Positions 35,051 through 46,205 are shown, counted from the stretch's first letter. The stretch is DNA of 64,000 nucleotides from Stictocephala bisonia (GCA_035578905.1 JAQJVL010000246.1:1-64000); one strand, 5' to 3'. The notes: generated by a model from the sequence alone, not told the origin. A program made the numbers and translations.

Positions 35051-35665
35051 ACCTAGGCAATATAATAGTCCCGAACTGTTCACATCTTGTGTCAGCAAAA
35101 CATAATGTCAAAAGCCTAGGCAATCTAATAAGAAGCCCCGGACTTCTTCGTATATTGGCAACAAAAAACGTCTAGGCAATCTAACAGCCCCGGACTTCTT
35201 CATATATTGGCAACAAAAAACGTCTACGCAATCTAACAGCCCCGGGCTTCTTCATATATTGGCAACAAAAAACGTCTAGGCAATCTAACAGCCCCGGACT
35301 TCTTCATATCTTGTCAACATAAAACGTCTAGGCAATCTAACAGCCCCGGACTTCTTCATATATTGTCAACAAAAAAATCTAGACAATCTAATAGCCCCGG
35401 ACTTATTCATATATTGTCAACAAAAAACGTCTAGGCAATCTAATAGCCCCGGACTTCTTCATATCTTGTCAACATAAAACGTCTAGGCGATCTAATAGCC
35501 CCGGACTTCTTCATATCTTGTCAACAAAAAACATCTTGGCGATCTAATAGCCCCGGACTTCTTCATATATTGGCAACAAAAAACGTTTAGGCAATCTAAC
35601 AGCCCCGGACTTCTTCATATCTTGTCAACAAAAAACGTCTAGGCGATCTATAATAGCTCTGGACT
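35051..35665. repeat. Tandem array, 52-bp unit, about 12 copies
   Basis: The marker 'agccccggacttcttcata' starts near 35134, 35186 and 35238, giving a 52-bp period. The unit continues 'tattggcaacaaaaaacgtc', 'taggcaatctaac'. The first unit after the MITE ('agtcccgaactgttcaca', 'tcttgtgtcagcaaaaca') is intermediate between the 62-bp and 52-bp units, so the two arrays share ancestry. Confidence 0.92.
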
Positions 35666-35668
35666 TTT

Positions 35669-36474
35669 CCAATATGGCGGTCAAATTTGGTTTTTCTTAT
35701 AGGACACCCTGTATTTTATGATTGTCTTAGATAGAAATAGTAATTTTAGACTTTTTTATTCTTTGCAGTTTTTCAATATTTTGCTTAAGATACGAGAACT
35801 CAAAATGATCAAATTCCTTATGGAGCTTGCCATTGAGATAACAACTTTTTTAATATGCATTCAAAAAAATTACCTAATCTGTAAACATTACAGCACAAAT
35901 TTGGAAAATGCTTGCTTAGCTATTATTATTTCACGATTTAACACAATGTGTATTAATTATAACACATAAATTGAAACACATTTATTACTATTTTGTGACA
36001 GATAAATTGATGTTGGCAGCACTGTTACCATTAGCATCTGTTTAAATCAACTTCAAATACAGATCGACAGTGATATTAGAAGTTGAACTTAAACAGCTGA
36101 TAATGGTAACCGTGCTACCAACATCAATTTATCTGTGACAAAATAGTAATAAATGTTTTTCAATTTATGTGTTAGGATTTAATACACAATGAGTTAAATA
36201 GTAAAAAAAAGTATAGCTAAGCACGCATTTTCCAAATGTGTGCTGCAATGTTTGCAGATTAGCTAATTTTTTTGAATGCATATTAAAAAAGTTGTTATCT
36301 CAATGGCAAGCTCCATGAGGAATTTGATCATTTTGAGTTCTCGTATCTACGTTATTAAGCAAAATATCGAAAAACTGCCAAGAATAAACAAGTTTTTAAA
36401 TTACTATTTCTATCCTAAAACAATCTTAAAATACAGGGTGTCCTATAAGAAAAATCAAAGTTGACCACTATGTT
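35669..36474. repeat. Long palindrome, ~806 bp, almost no spacer
   Basis: The arms mirror about position 36072. 'ataggacaccctgtatttta' at the left pairs with 'taaaatacagggtgtcctat' at the right, 'cgagaactcaaaatgatcaa' with 'ttgatcattttgagttctcg', and 'gatgttggcagcac' with 'gtgctaccaacatc'. Arm identity is high by eye. The short frames at 35718-35969 and 36276-36464 lie in opposite arms and are not conserved proteins. It is a probable fold-back type DNA element inserted at the edge of the 52-bp array. Confidence 0.88.
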
Positions 36475-38197
36475 CAAAAATGGCGGCTGTTTTTCAAAAT
36501 TTGAAATATGCATTTTTAATGTTCTCTAAAAACAAGTTAAGGTTTCCCATTTAAAGTTTGCTGTCAGACTTATGACTTCCAAGATCACAATGGTGGCCCA
36601 TTTAGTCACGTCACAATATTCTACTGTTTACTACTCAATTCAATTATTTAGTTGGAAAACTTTTGAATTCGGTAAAAATAATCATCTAAAATAATGTAGT
36701 GCAAAACAAATCCAAAAATTCAACACAGCTCTATACTAAGATATTCCTATTAGTATTTATTTATTACGTGCTCCCCTTGTATAGTACGTGTTTTATTCAT
36801 TATTATTTGTCCAAAAACGATTAAAAAAATATGAACAATTTTTGGTTTGGATAAATAAGTTGCCTTTATTTATATCTCGTCTTACCATTTTTTATAATTA
36901 GCATTGCAAACAGGTTTCACAACCTTGTTTTTTTTTTAACGATTATGGCAGGTTTCTAAGGATGCTGAAAGTAGCATTCTTGACCATATGACTAGACTAA
37001 CTCAACCAGTTTGGCTCAATTTTTGAAGTGTTGCATTATTGGGTCTCAAAGCTTTTTTGAACACATGAGTTAAACATGGCAAGTAGATAATTGATGGGGA
37101 ATATGCGTAAGTGAGAGCCCCTTAAAAAATACATAAAACATTTGTTCCATGTGAGGAATGCACAAATTGAATGAATGACTTCATCATCCAAATATTTTTA
37201 GGTTATATGGATAGTGAATTTGTATTACAATTTACCAAATACTAATCGACATGGAAATATAATTGTTAAAATTTAAAACTTAAATCTAAATTAAAGTTTA
37301 ACATCCTTTAATATGGAACAAAATTGAATTATAAAGTTAATCACAATTGAAATTAATGAAGAACTCTTTACTTTAAAATAGTCACATGCGAATAACAAAA
37401 AATAACGAAATTAGTAAATATGTAAAATTAACTTTCAAGAATATCAGTTTATATAAAATCACAACTACTCGTATATTATGTACCCGTATTTATATATGAT
37501 AAATAATAACAAAATTTGAATAAATTTACAAGTTATAAATACAAAATACACTTAGCATAAATCATAATCATCAAAAAAATTAACAAAAACGATTATAACA
37601 TTATAGTATTCATTAAATGCAACTTCAGCCACAAAAAATGTGAGTAAAGTAAAGCAATAATAATGAAACTCCCTAAAAGAAAAATGAATTTACTATAAAA
37701 TTATTATGAATAAACATATAATAATATAAGCACCCATATTTCGTATTTAAATTGTTACCTAATATTGAATATATTTACTAGTTGCATATGGGCCTATAAA
37801 ACATTTGCATATACAAAATACAATTTTTGTTAATGAAAGATTTACTATAAATGTTAAATTAAATTGGAGAGAATTTGTCAAATAAAAGAGCTGAAGGCTA
37901 TTTTGGAAACTAGTGGAGTTAGGTGACTAAATACTTATTTATAGTGTAAAAACAATTCTCTAAAAGCTATTTTTCAAATTTAATTTAATTCATTCACCAT
38001 TCAACTCTTTTTATCTGACTTGTAAGTGATTAAACAGTTTAATATGAAGGTATTAATTACCAAATAAATTTAGATACTAATAGATTTACTATCTAACTTG
38101 ATAAAAACTTTAATAATAAATCGACTTCATCTTCCAAATATTGTTACTTTATAAGGTGGTTTTCATTGCGGGATTCTTTAGAGGTGTTTTTTATTTT
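36475..38197. other. Intergenic, very AT-rich, nothing recognised
   Basis: No gene or repeat identified over 1.7 kb. Confidence 0.45.
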
Positions 38198-38395
38198 TTT
38201 ATTTATTCATAAGACGCCGATCGTCAAGATATGGGCGAATATGGATTTCGAATGAGTGTGATGAGTGTAGATGAGCGAATTTAGTCATTTTTACAAACTA
38301 AGGCTGACTATTCCTTAGAAAGTGTCATTAATTAATAGCCCAATTACAAATGAACAGCCGGTGGTTATCAGCTGATCTTTTCAAAATGTATTAAC
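38198..38395 (-). mobile_element. SINE-like family B, 3' part
   Basis: Minus-strand 3' end with the tail 'ttatgaataaataaaaaa', preceded by 'gcccatatcttgacgatcgg'. Its internal part 'ggctgactattccttagaaa', 'gaacagccggtggtt' is the closest single-copy match to the 89-bp satellite unit at 20518-22010. Confidence 0.82.
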
Positions 38396-38397
38396 TC

Positions 38398-38463
38398 TGA
38401 TTGGGATCGAACTAAGAACTTTTAGCACATGAAGCTGGGATTGAACCAACTACGCTACCGACC
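38398..38463 (-). mobile_element. tRNA-like SINE head
   Basis: On the minus strand 'ggtcggtagcgtagttggtt' has an A-box, and 'cttagttcgatcccaatc' has a B-box about 30 bases later. No good acceptor stem pairing or CCA-adjacent structure was found, so it is a tRNA-derived element rather than a working tRNA gene. Confidence 0.55.
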
Positions 38464-38511
38464 AATTTATTTTTCTATTTCTCTTAACTTTTTTTACGAA
38501 TAACGAGGAGT

Positions 38512-39124
38512 TGACTTTTAAGAGTCTGAGCCAAGTAGATATTACAGCTGACAGTCTGAGCCAAGTAGATATTACAGCTGACAGTCTGAGCCAAGTAGAT
38601 ATTACAGCTGACAGTCTGAGCCAAGTAGATATTACAGCTGACAGTCTGAGCCAAGTAGATATTACAGCTGACAGTCTGAGCCAAGTAGATATTACAGCTG
38701 ACAGTCTGAGCCAAGTAGATATTACAGCTGACAGTCTGAGCCAAGTAGATATTACAGCTGACAGTCTGAGCCAAGTAGATATTACAGCTGACAGTCTGAG
38801 CCAAGTAGATATTACAGCTGACAGTCTGAGCCAAGTAGATATTACAGCTGACAGTCTGAGCCAAGTAGATACTACAGCTGACAGTCTGAGCCAAGTAGAT
38901 ATTACAGCTGACAGTCTGAGCCAAGTAGATATTACAGCTGACAGTCTGAGCCAAGTAGATATTATAGCTGACGGTCTGAGCCAAGTAGATATTACAGCTG
39001 ACGGTCTGAGCCAAGTAGATATTACAGCTGACAGTCTGAGCCAAGTAGATATTACAGCTGACAGTCTGAGCCAAGTAGATATTACAGCTGACAGTCTGAG
39101 CCAAGTAGATATTACAGCTGACAG
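38512..39124. repeat. Minisatellite, 30-bp unit, 20 copies
   Basis: The unit is 'agtctgagccaagtagatat', 'tacagctgac', repeated 20 times with only four obvious single-base changes (actaca, attata and two acggtc). The period of 30 keeps frames open on both strands (38450-39178, 38484-39188 and 38511-39218), giving 10-residue repeats. These are artefacts. High identity points to recent expansion. Confidence 0.97.
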
Positions 39125-39375
39125 TCGCGAGGGAAAGAATGGGGACGTCAGGGAGAAGCTGTGTAAGGGATCTGACACCCTTTGTCACCGTAACTTCGTA
39201 TTATCTTGTTCTCTCTAATGGGGGTCAAAGTTAAAATGTATTTTACAATTTTAAATGAAAATTTCATTTTACACATAAAGTAATAAACTTGAATGAGGAA
39301 CTTTAAGAATGATGTTTATATGTTCAGTTAGTTGTTGAATGACTTGTTTTACTGTCGTTCTTTTCTGTTTGAGTC

Positions 39376-39450
39376 ACCACTAGTGCCGTAGTGTTGTAGC
39401 CCAGCTACTTGGAGCGATAGGTCCTCTGAAGGTGGTGCAGTTGGTTTTCG
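39376..39450 (+). mobile_element. SINE-like family B, 5' fragment
   Basis: 'accactagtgccgtagtgtt', 'gtagcccagctacttggagc' and 'gataggtcctc' form a short 5' piece. Confidence 0.65.
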
Positions 39451-39999
39451 GGGAGTTAATTATTTTCAAATTGTATAGTCAAAATTAGTTAATGTACCTT
39501 CCCTTGAGACAGGAAAAATACAAAAAATATTTGTTTAACCATTACGTTAGATCTTGTGGCCTTATGAAATGGTGAGTTTAGTTCACGATTTTAAATCAAA
39601 TACAAGACAAAACTGTTCAAAGTACAAATTTAATTTCTTTTATAACTACGTTTTTTTGACATAACTGAAGGGATTAAGATGTTTTCATTTAAAAAAATGT
39701 AAATGTATTTATAATTTTAAAGGTCAAAAAAGGTACTTTTTTACGTTTAAAATTATAGATATTTTTACATTTAACAGAAATAACTTGACAAACAGACGTT
39801 TCAGAAGTAGAAGTAATTGGTTACAATGAATTAAAAAGACAGGTTATATTTACAAGTAGAAATAATACAAAATGATTAGTTACCGGTGCATTTATATTAC
39901 ACCGGTACCTAATATTTTCTTGTTTTCAGCCACTTGATCAGTGTTAATGTTTATTGAAAAGTACCCCCACCCTGCCCCGCTTCTATTAACCTCACCTCA
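39451..39999. other. Intergenic, nothing recognised
   Basis: No gene or repeat identified. Confidence 0.4.
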
Positions 40000-40252
40000 A
40001 AGTCATACGCACCGTTAGGCTGGTCCTACAGTACTATTGGTATGATTTTCATCTGACAAGCCTGACACTCAGTTCTCTCATCCACACAACTTTCGGACAC
40101 TGACTCTCACCCATCATGGAACCCCAGATATCTCTCTAGTAGTGTCCACGTCAATGAGATTAAGGGAGCCGAGCATGGAATATATCGCCTACAATCTGCT
40201 CAACACTTTGTCTCCAAGTAGCTGGGTTACAGCACTGCGCCACTAGTGCCTA
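40000..40252 (-). mobile_element. SINE-like family B, 5' half
   Basis: 'gacaagcctgacactcagtt', 'gtcaatgagattaagggagc', 'cgagcatggaatatatcgcc' and 'agctgggttacagcactgcg'. Read on the minus strand it starts at the A-box-like end. Confidence 0.8.
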
Positions 40253-40389
40253 CAACAGGGAGGTTTGTTAGAGTTCTACTTTAATATTAAAATAGTTACT
40301 GAAGCTCTTTAAATGAGAAATAAGAGGAAGCAGTGTAGTCAGGTATGTTATGTGTTCATATTGGAAGTTTTAAGATTATATGTAAGTAC

Positions 40390-40650
40390 TAGGGGAAACC
40401 CCTGCCGGCTTCGCGTACCTACCCGTCGTGAGGTAAGCTCGGCCTGTGGCATGGCCTGGTAACTGTGCTTTTAGCTCCTTTGTAGAACTCGGCCTGCGGC
40501 CTCACTAAAACGCTCTGCTACAGGTCTCTTTGTGGAACTCGGGTCTACGACTTCGCAGGGAAGTTCGACCTGCGGCCTCACCAAAACATCATTTTGTGGA
40601 TCTCGGTACCTGGTGAGGAAGATCGGCCTACTGCTCGCCAGGATTGTAAA
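40390..40650. repeat. GC-rich island of degenerate short repeats
   Basis: A strikingly GC-rich patch in AT-rich surroundings. 'gaactcggcctgcggcctca', 'ctaaaac' and related versions ('agttcgacctgcggcctcac', 'ctcggcctgtggcatggcct') recur at irregular spacing of roughly 60-80 bp. No open frame spans it. The nature is unknown. Confidence 0.6.
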
Positions 40651-41596
40651 CCAGTACGACCATAAATTTTGGTTTTTGGGGAAGTGGAGCCCAAAAACAT
40701 ATTCTTTTTAAAAACCTTATGGAATATTAGTAATTAAGAGAAGAATACCTTTAATTTGATAACCCACTTTGGTGTATTAGTTAAAAATTGCCCAATTTTG
40801 TGTTTTTTAGCATATTTTTTATTTCGTGGAGGGAGGCAGAGCCCTTGAATAATTTCTCTTTCAAAATGTAATGGAACAATGTGATTTAGAAGATGAATTA
40901 CCTATAGTTAGATACCCCACTTGGGTATTTTATTTTAGTACTACTCTTTTTATGGTTTTCGGAGATAGCTTTTTATGTATTGGGGCAGTTTTGGGATAAA
41001 AAAGGCTGCCATCTTCTTTATAAGTGAAAAAAGTAACCTTTTGTGAATTTTCCTGGATGTTTCAGACCGAGAGCTTCAGTTCAAGTAATGCAGTGAGTGA
41101 GTGATCCCAATCCAGCTCTATACGAGATGTAATACAGTAGTTCTCAGTGTGTTCCAGTCAATTGCAGAGGTTTCCAACATTGCTTTATTATCACTTCTAA
41201 GAAACAAGACGTAAAGAAACGTTTACGAGCCTTTCAAGTTTATACTTGACGTAGAGGTTAAAACCGTTTCCGAGTATCTTTATGTTGTTTTACATCATTG
41301 CCAGTGCGAATCTGCGACGGTGGTTGGTAGAACGCCAGAAACCAACAAACCGTATGAAAGCTGACTTAAAAAAAATTAATTAATTATCTAATAAACTATA
41401 CTGCATTTAAGGATTAATTGATTTATTTATTCCTTAATAAAAAGCATTCTTATTTGATTGCTGAAAACAGAAACTTCTAAGAAATATAGTTAGTACTATA
41501 AACATTAATGTATTATTTAGTTATTTTAGTAACAATACTTTAATAATACAATAGTACATTTTAGTTAAGAATATATTTTGTATATTTCTTAAATTG
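40651..41596. other. Intergenic, nothing recognised
   Basis: No gene or repeat identified. Confidence 0.35.
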
Positions 41597-41901
41597 ACAA
41601 TAAGTTGATTCATTTTGTAGTTTAAACCAGTAGTAATTGCATACCTTACTAACTACTTAAATTATTGGCATAATTTACTTACGGAAGCAGTGCAGCCACT
41701 ACAGCAGTGACTGATAACCCTGCCAGATAAGCCCTGTTCCACATATTGCTTATCGCGGATGGGAAAGTTTCGTCTGTGTGATTACTGGACATTAACCTTC
41801 GCCTACAACTTGTGAACAATAAGTTGATTCATTTTGTAGTTTAAACCAGTAGTAATGGCAGACCTTACTAACTACTTAAATTATTGGCATAATTTACTTA
41901 C
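41597..41901. repeat. 86-bp direct duplication with 133-bp spacer
   Basis: 41597-41682 and 41816-41901 are identical except for two bases ('agtaattgcatacc' against 'agtaatggcagacc'). The second copy abuts a SINE-like family B fragment. Confidence 0.92.
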
Positions 41902-42125
41902 ATGTCAGTTAGCTGAAAATCAGACCAACACTGCGTGGTTAGGATTCCATATAAAGCTGTAGATCCCATAGTTGTCCTGGCTATTAGGCTATTAATAGTC
42001 ACTTCTGAGCTAAATTGCACTCAGATAGTAACAATGACTGGACTCGTTTATCTACACTCATCATACTCATTCACAATCATTTTCGCTCATATCACTACGA
42101 CCGGCGATATTTATTTAATTCACTT
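41902..42125 (+). mobile_element. SINE-like family B, 3' half
   Basis: 'tgtcagttagctgaaaatca', 'gaccaacactgcgtgg', 'ctattaggctattaatag', 'cactcatcatactcattcac' and 'cgaccggcgatatttattt'. The 69-codon frame here is incidental. Confidence 0.8.
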
Positions 42126-42640
42126 AGAAATTAAAAATGAATAATGTTAAATAAGTTGAATAATCAAAGACATCATTTTCAAAATCAACAGTAAATGAAA
42201 GATGAAAAAAAAGTATTTACTGAGTGGGAATATAGCATATATCAATTTTGTTTGTATTTAAAACGTTTGAACACTGAGTTACAGAATAATGCTCGTTTAT
42301 GTAACGATGGTAATATATAAAAATTGTTAAGCTTCAATCTTACTGAAACAACTTTTTTTCTTTTATCTCATGAAAAGTTGTTACTCTTTCATGAGGTGAA
42401 ATCAACTAATTGTTTTTATATACAACATTTTTTAGGTCTGGCCTTGTTAAGTTTCAAACACTTATCAAGAGTGACAATTTTAATACATTGTATAAAGTTG
42501 CACATGACGGGCAATATTTTAGCATATTCTTAAAATTTCACTGTGCTTACAATAATATTTATAATTTAACAATACATTTTTATTTATTAATCGACCTTAT
42601 TGTAATGGCTGGTAGTTAAAGAAAAACGTATTGTAATTTT
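42126..42640. other. Intergenic, nothing recognised
   Basis: Two overlapping 69-codon frames have no recognisable domain. Confidence 0.35.
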
Positions 42641-42676
42641 TATCTAGGCAGACCACATCAAAATCAATAGTTTTTA

Positions 42677-42952
42677 TCACTGTAAAATAAGCCAATCATA
42701 AACATCCCTTTTAAATTTCAAAACACTTTGTTCATCAAAATGTCGTGGCAATTTGTTATAAAGAGTAGGTACTATGAATTCCACTATTCTTTCTCCAAAC
42801 ACTGAATGTGGCCTTTCTACTCGGAATGTTTCTCTATTTCTTATAAATCGTTCACCATATCTTGTATTTAGCTCCTGAAACCTATTATTACCTATGTTCT
42901 CTATTATTATTGTATATATGTAAAAATTGTTCTGTGTCATTGCTCTTGCCAT
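42677..42952 (-). pseudogene. LINE ORF2 C-terminal fragment
   Basis: A 91-residue frame with 'YGERFIRNRETFRVERPHS', 'TLYNKLPRHFDEQSV' and 'FKRDVYDWL', the usual C-terminal pattern of LINE proteins. It is the last part of the broken element. Confidence 0.75.
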
Positions 42953-43150
42953 CTTACATACATTAAACTGCTCCGTTAGTAGTTCTCTTCAAAATAACAC
43001 TTCTAAGCAACTCTTTTGTAATCTTTGTATTTTCTGTAGATGACATTCCGAAGCCACCCCATATAATAAGATGCCATACCTTATTAACGATTCCCATAGT
43101 ACCTTATAGATGACAATTTTCAATTTTATATCCAAAAAGTTATTAATTAT

Positions 43151-43546
43151 TTACATAACCACTAAACATGTACTAAACTTTTTATGTAATTTAAATATAT
43201 GATCTTTCCATGAAAGACCATTATCTATCATTACACCTAGGTATTGACAACTTTTTACCTTTTTTATTTCCACACATTTGCAGTTATAATTCTCTTTTTG
43301 CTCTTTTTCTTTTAAACTTCTACAGTCATGATATGTTATCTTTGGTGGTCTTTCATATTGCTTATTTCTTAATTGGAAGTGCATGAACATTGACTTCTTT
43401 GGATTAATAACTAGGCCTTTGTCATGTAGATACTTTGTTATTTCATCAAAATCGCTTTGTAACTGTCTTTTGAACATATTTAGGTCTTTTCCGGGTTCCA
43501 TAAATAATATTTCATAAGCATATATAACTATTTTTCCATATTTCAT
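43151..43546 (-). pseudogene. LINE reverse transcriptase, motif C to thumb fragment
   Basis: A 131-residue frame. 'IVIYAYEILFM' stands where the active-site YADD motif should be, so both catalytic aspartates are lost (YAYE). 'KGLVINPKKSMFMHF' and 'CQYLGVMIDNGLSWKDHI' are standard downstream LINE segments. The upstream motif A frame (43591-43794) and the C-terminal frame (42677-42952, with 'NTRYGERF' and 'TLYNKLPRHF') belong to the same broken gene. Confidence 0.82.
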
Positions 43547-43590
43547 TTTCTAAAAAATTTAGTTTATCAATATTATAAACAAGGTAGGCC

Positions 43591-43794
43591 CTAAGATACT
43601 TCCTTGAGGCACTCCATAATTTTGCGTTCCTTGACTTCACTATACTTTTCACATATCTTTACTACATACTCTCTATTACTTAAATAAGACTTAAACCATA
43701 GAAGCTCTTTATTTCTTATTCCAATTATATCTAGTGATTTTCCTATTTCATATGTGTCAATGGTTTCAAAGGCTTTAGATAGATCTAAAAACAA
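43591..43794 (-). pseudogene. LINE reverse transcriptase, motif A fragment
   Basis: A 67-residue frame starting at 'FLDLSKAFE' (motif A, with AFE where AFD is usual), then 'WFKSYLSNREYVVKI', as in the palm of LINE reverse transcriptases. A frameshift near its end moves the GVPQG motif to another frame. Confidence 0.8.
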
Positions 43795-44707
43795 GGCTAG
43801 GATATGTGACCATTTATATTAATATTTAAGGATTCACCTGTGCCCAAATAGTTGTTCTTTTTACCTTTTTGAAACGCATATTGACTTGGACTTATGATAT
43901 TATTCTCTTTTAGAAATGTAATTAAATGTTTTTCTAGATATCTTTCAATTACTTTATCTAGCACTGCCAAAATTGCTATAGGCCTGTAGTTTTCAAATCA
44001 TTTTTTTGGCGTGATTTATAAATCGGCCGAATAATTGCTGTCTTTAGGCTATCTAAAAACACTCTTGTTTTTAAGGATAAATTAATAGCACCTGTAATCA
44101 ACTCCACCATTTACGGAATATGAAGCTTTAAATCCTTGTACCTTATTCCATCTATTCCCGGAGATTTACTTTCAGCTAAGGTCCTTATAATATATTTTGT
44201 ATTATCTTTGGTGGCTTTCGGAATATAGAATTCTGCTAAAATCTGCATTATTATCTAAATCATCATATCTAAATAGGTATATTATCTAAATCATTTAATT
44301 TATCCGATTTCCAATTGCAATTATGTTTCATCTCAGCAAATTCTCTATAAAATTGTTCTGAAAACCCATTTGCAATTTCATACTGAGACATGTTTTAACC
44401 TACCGTTGCTTTCTCTATCTGACTGTCAACATTTTTTACTTTTTTTGCCTATCAACCTATTTACACCTTCCAAGAACTTAATTAAGGAATTTAAGAAATT
44501 GATTTGAAGGAAATCGAAATCCTTTTAGTAAAAACAATTATGTCATTAACTTTTTTATACTTATTTGTTAGTTTTAATATTTTGAATAGGAATATCCTTA
44601 TGTGTACAGTACTGAGGTATTTTTGTGAATAACTTTTATTCAATTATTACTCAAATACCCGTTTTGTTATTAATGTATGTTTAACTTGCCTATGAGGCTA
44701 CTTTTAA

Positions 44708-44712
<5 letters not shown>

Positions 44713-44743
<31 letters not shown>
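44713..44743. repeat. T31 homopolymer
   Basis: An uninterrupted T run of 31. It could be the poly(A) end of a minus-strand retro-insertion lying to the right, but no body was recognised. Confidence 0.9.
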
Positions 44744-44745
<2 letters not shown>

Positions 44746-45725
44746 TTAACTGCCGTAACTATATCATTGACTACAGAAAGAAAAATATTGTCCGTTCATA
44801 TTGGTATCATGAAGATGGGTTTCCTTCCGGTAAAATTAGTTCATGTTCGGTTTGCACAGATAGCGCCAGCGATACCCCTTTATCCATCTCCCTTCACACC
44901 TCTCTTTGTCTCTCTCCAGCACACGCTGAAGTGATTATAGGTGAGCTAATAGTACGCCAAACAGTCGTTCGAGCACTTATTTAAAACCAATCACATATAG
45001 ATAGCAGCACAGGGTGCGTCTACAACAAATGCATTACCTTGAATGGTCTGTTTGTTTCTACAGTAAATGCTATTATTTTCGCGATTCAGTTAATTTAAAA
45101 TCTAGTTGTATATGTCAGCTGAATAGGATTAGGAATTGAGCGGATTTGGATTTGATTAACCAAATTGTTGTAATGTGTTTATTGTATAAAGAACTTCTAT
45201 AATTACAGCACTGTAATTTTCTATGAGTAAATATTTTGTTATTTATATGTAAAATTCAAAATTTATATAAATCATAGCCAGGTAAGTTTCTATACAGTTT
45301 TTTTTTTTTTTTTTTTTTTTTAATTAAATAAACTGAAATTAAAACTGACTTTATTGTCAAAAGCTGTAACAATTGGCGAGGATTTGAGGAACGATTCCTG
45401 TATTACACATAACCATTAATATTTTTTAGAATCTTTTAGCTCATTATATAAATGAGATGAAATATTTTACAACCAGCCTCTATCAAACTTGACATTATGA
45501 CATTCTCTTGACATTCACTAGAAAAGAGACGGAGGCAGATGTCAGTGTATTGATGCTGATAGGTGTATCTGTCACAATCTGTCGACATTCTTTTTTCCCT
45601 GACATCTTCGCTGACTACACACCTTCAGTGACATCTTTTTAAATGTGATGTTGCTTAGAGACGGACACATTTTCTTATGTTTTGTAAATTAAAAAATATC
45701 AACTTGTGTCTTAATACAAAATTAG
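44744..45725. other. Intergenic with a second poly(T), nothing else recognised
   Basis: Contains T24 at 45298-45321. The stretch between the two T runs (44744-45297) has no recognised gene or repeat. At 45490-45650 short 'gacat' and 'tgtca' motifs are frequent. Confidence 0.4.
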
Positions 45726-46205
45726 TAAATGGTTCCAAAGAATTGGCAATTAAAAAATAAAAACTTTAAAATTACCAGTTTGATCCCCAAATATGTTTTT
45801 TTTTACATAATTCAAAAACAAGTCAAGTTATAGACATGCGAATTCACTAAAATATTTTAAATTGTAATTTACATCTTTCTGAAAATGTAATCAAAATTGT
45901 TAGAGCCATGTTTGAAAAAATTCAATTTATGTTTTTTTGCCATACATATAAAAAAAACTAAAATTTCAAAAAGTGGAAAAATGGTCCGGTTAAATACACC
46001 TACATATCAAATTTCATAAAAATTTAGCCATTTGTTTGGGTTCCAGCGAACTGCACATATACAGACAGACATCAACATGTTTTTTCGAAAAAAAAAATAC
46101 TTTTTGTGTTCAGGGGACCGTAAAATGATTTTAGACCAACTAGCAAATATTTACGATCACAATAATTTATCTATGCTAACGTATATGGGAGAAAGTAAAA
46201 ATAAT
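45726..46205 (-). repeat. Dispersed repeat family A, copy 4 (inverted)
   Basis: 'aatggttccaaagaattggc', 'aaattaccagtttgatcccc', 'gggttccagcgaactgcac' and 'acgatcacaataatttatct' match the inverted copy at 22313-22845. The 78-codon frame is incidental. Confidence 0.82.

Larger units (their letters stand above)
42677..44400 (-). mobile_element. Decayed LINE, reverse transcriptase region to C terminus
   Basis: Reading the minus strand from about 44400: 'SPGIDGIRYKDLKLHIP' then a stop, 'TAIIRPIYKSR', 'YRPIAILAVLDKVIERYL', 'SPSQYAFQKG', motif A 'FLDLSKAFE' (about 43790), 'YGVPQGSILGP' in a shifted frame near 43615, a corrupted YADD region (about 43520), the thumb segment 'CQYLGVMIDNGLSWKDHI' and a C-terminal part ending near 42677. 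Several stops and shifts make it inactive. It is a different family from the LINE at 7890-9993. Confidence 0.85.

Noticed and set aside
38398..38463. Functional tRNA gene on the minus strand
   Set aside because: A- and B-box motifs are present, but no convincing acceptor or anticodon stem could be paired by eye.
38450..39218. Three ~235-residue repeat proteins on both strands
   Set aside because: All come from the 30-bp period of one minisatellite; simultaneous open frames on both strands show that it is not coding selection.
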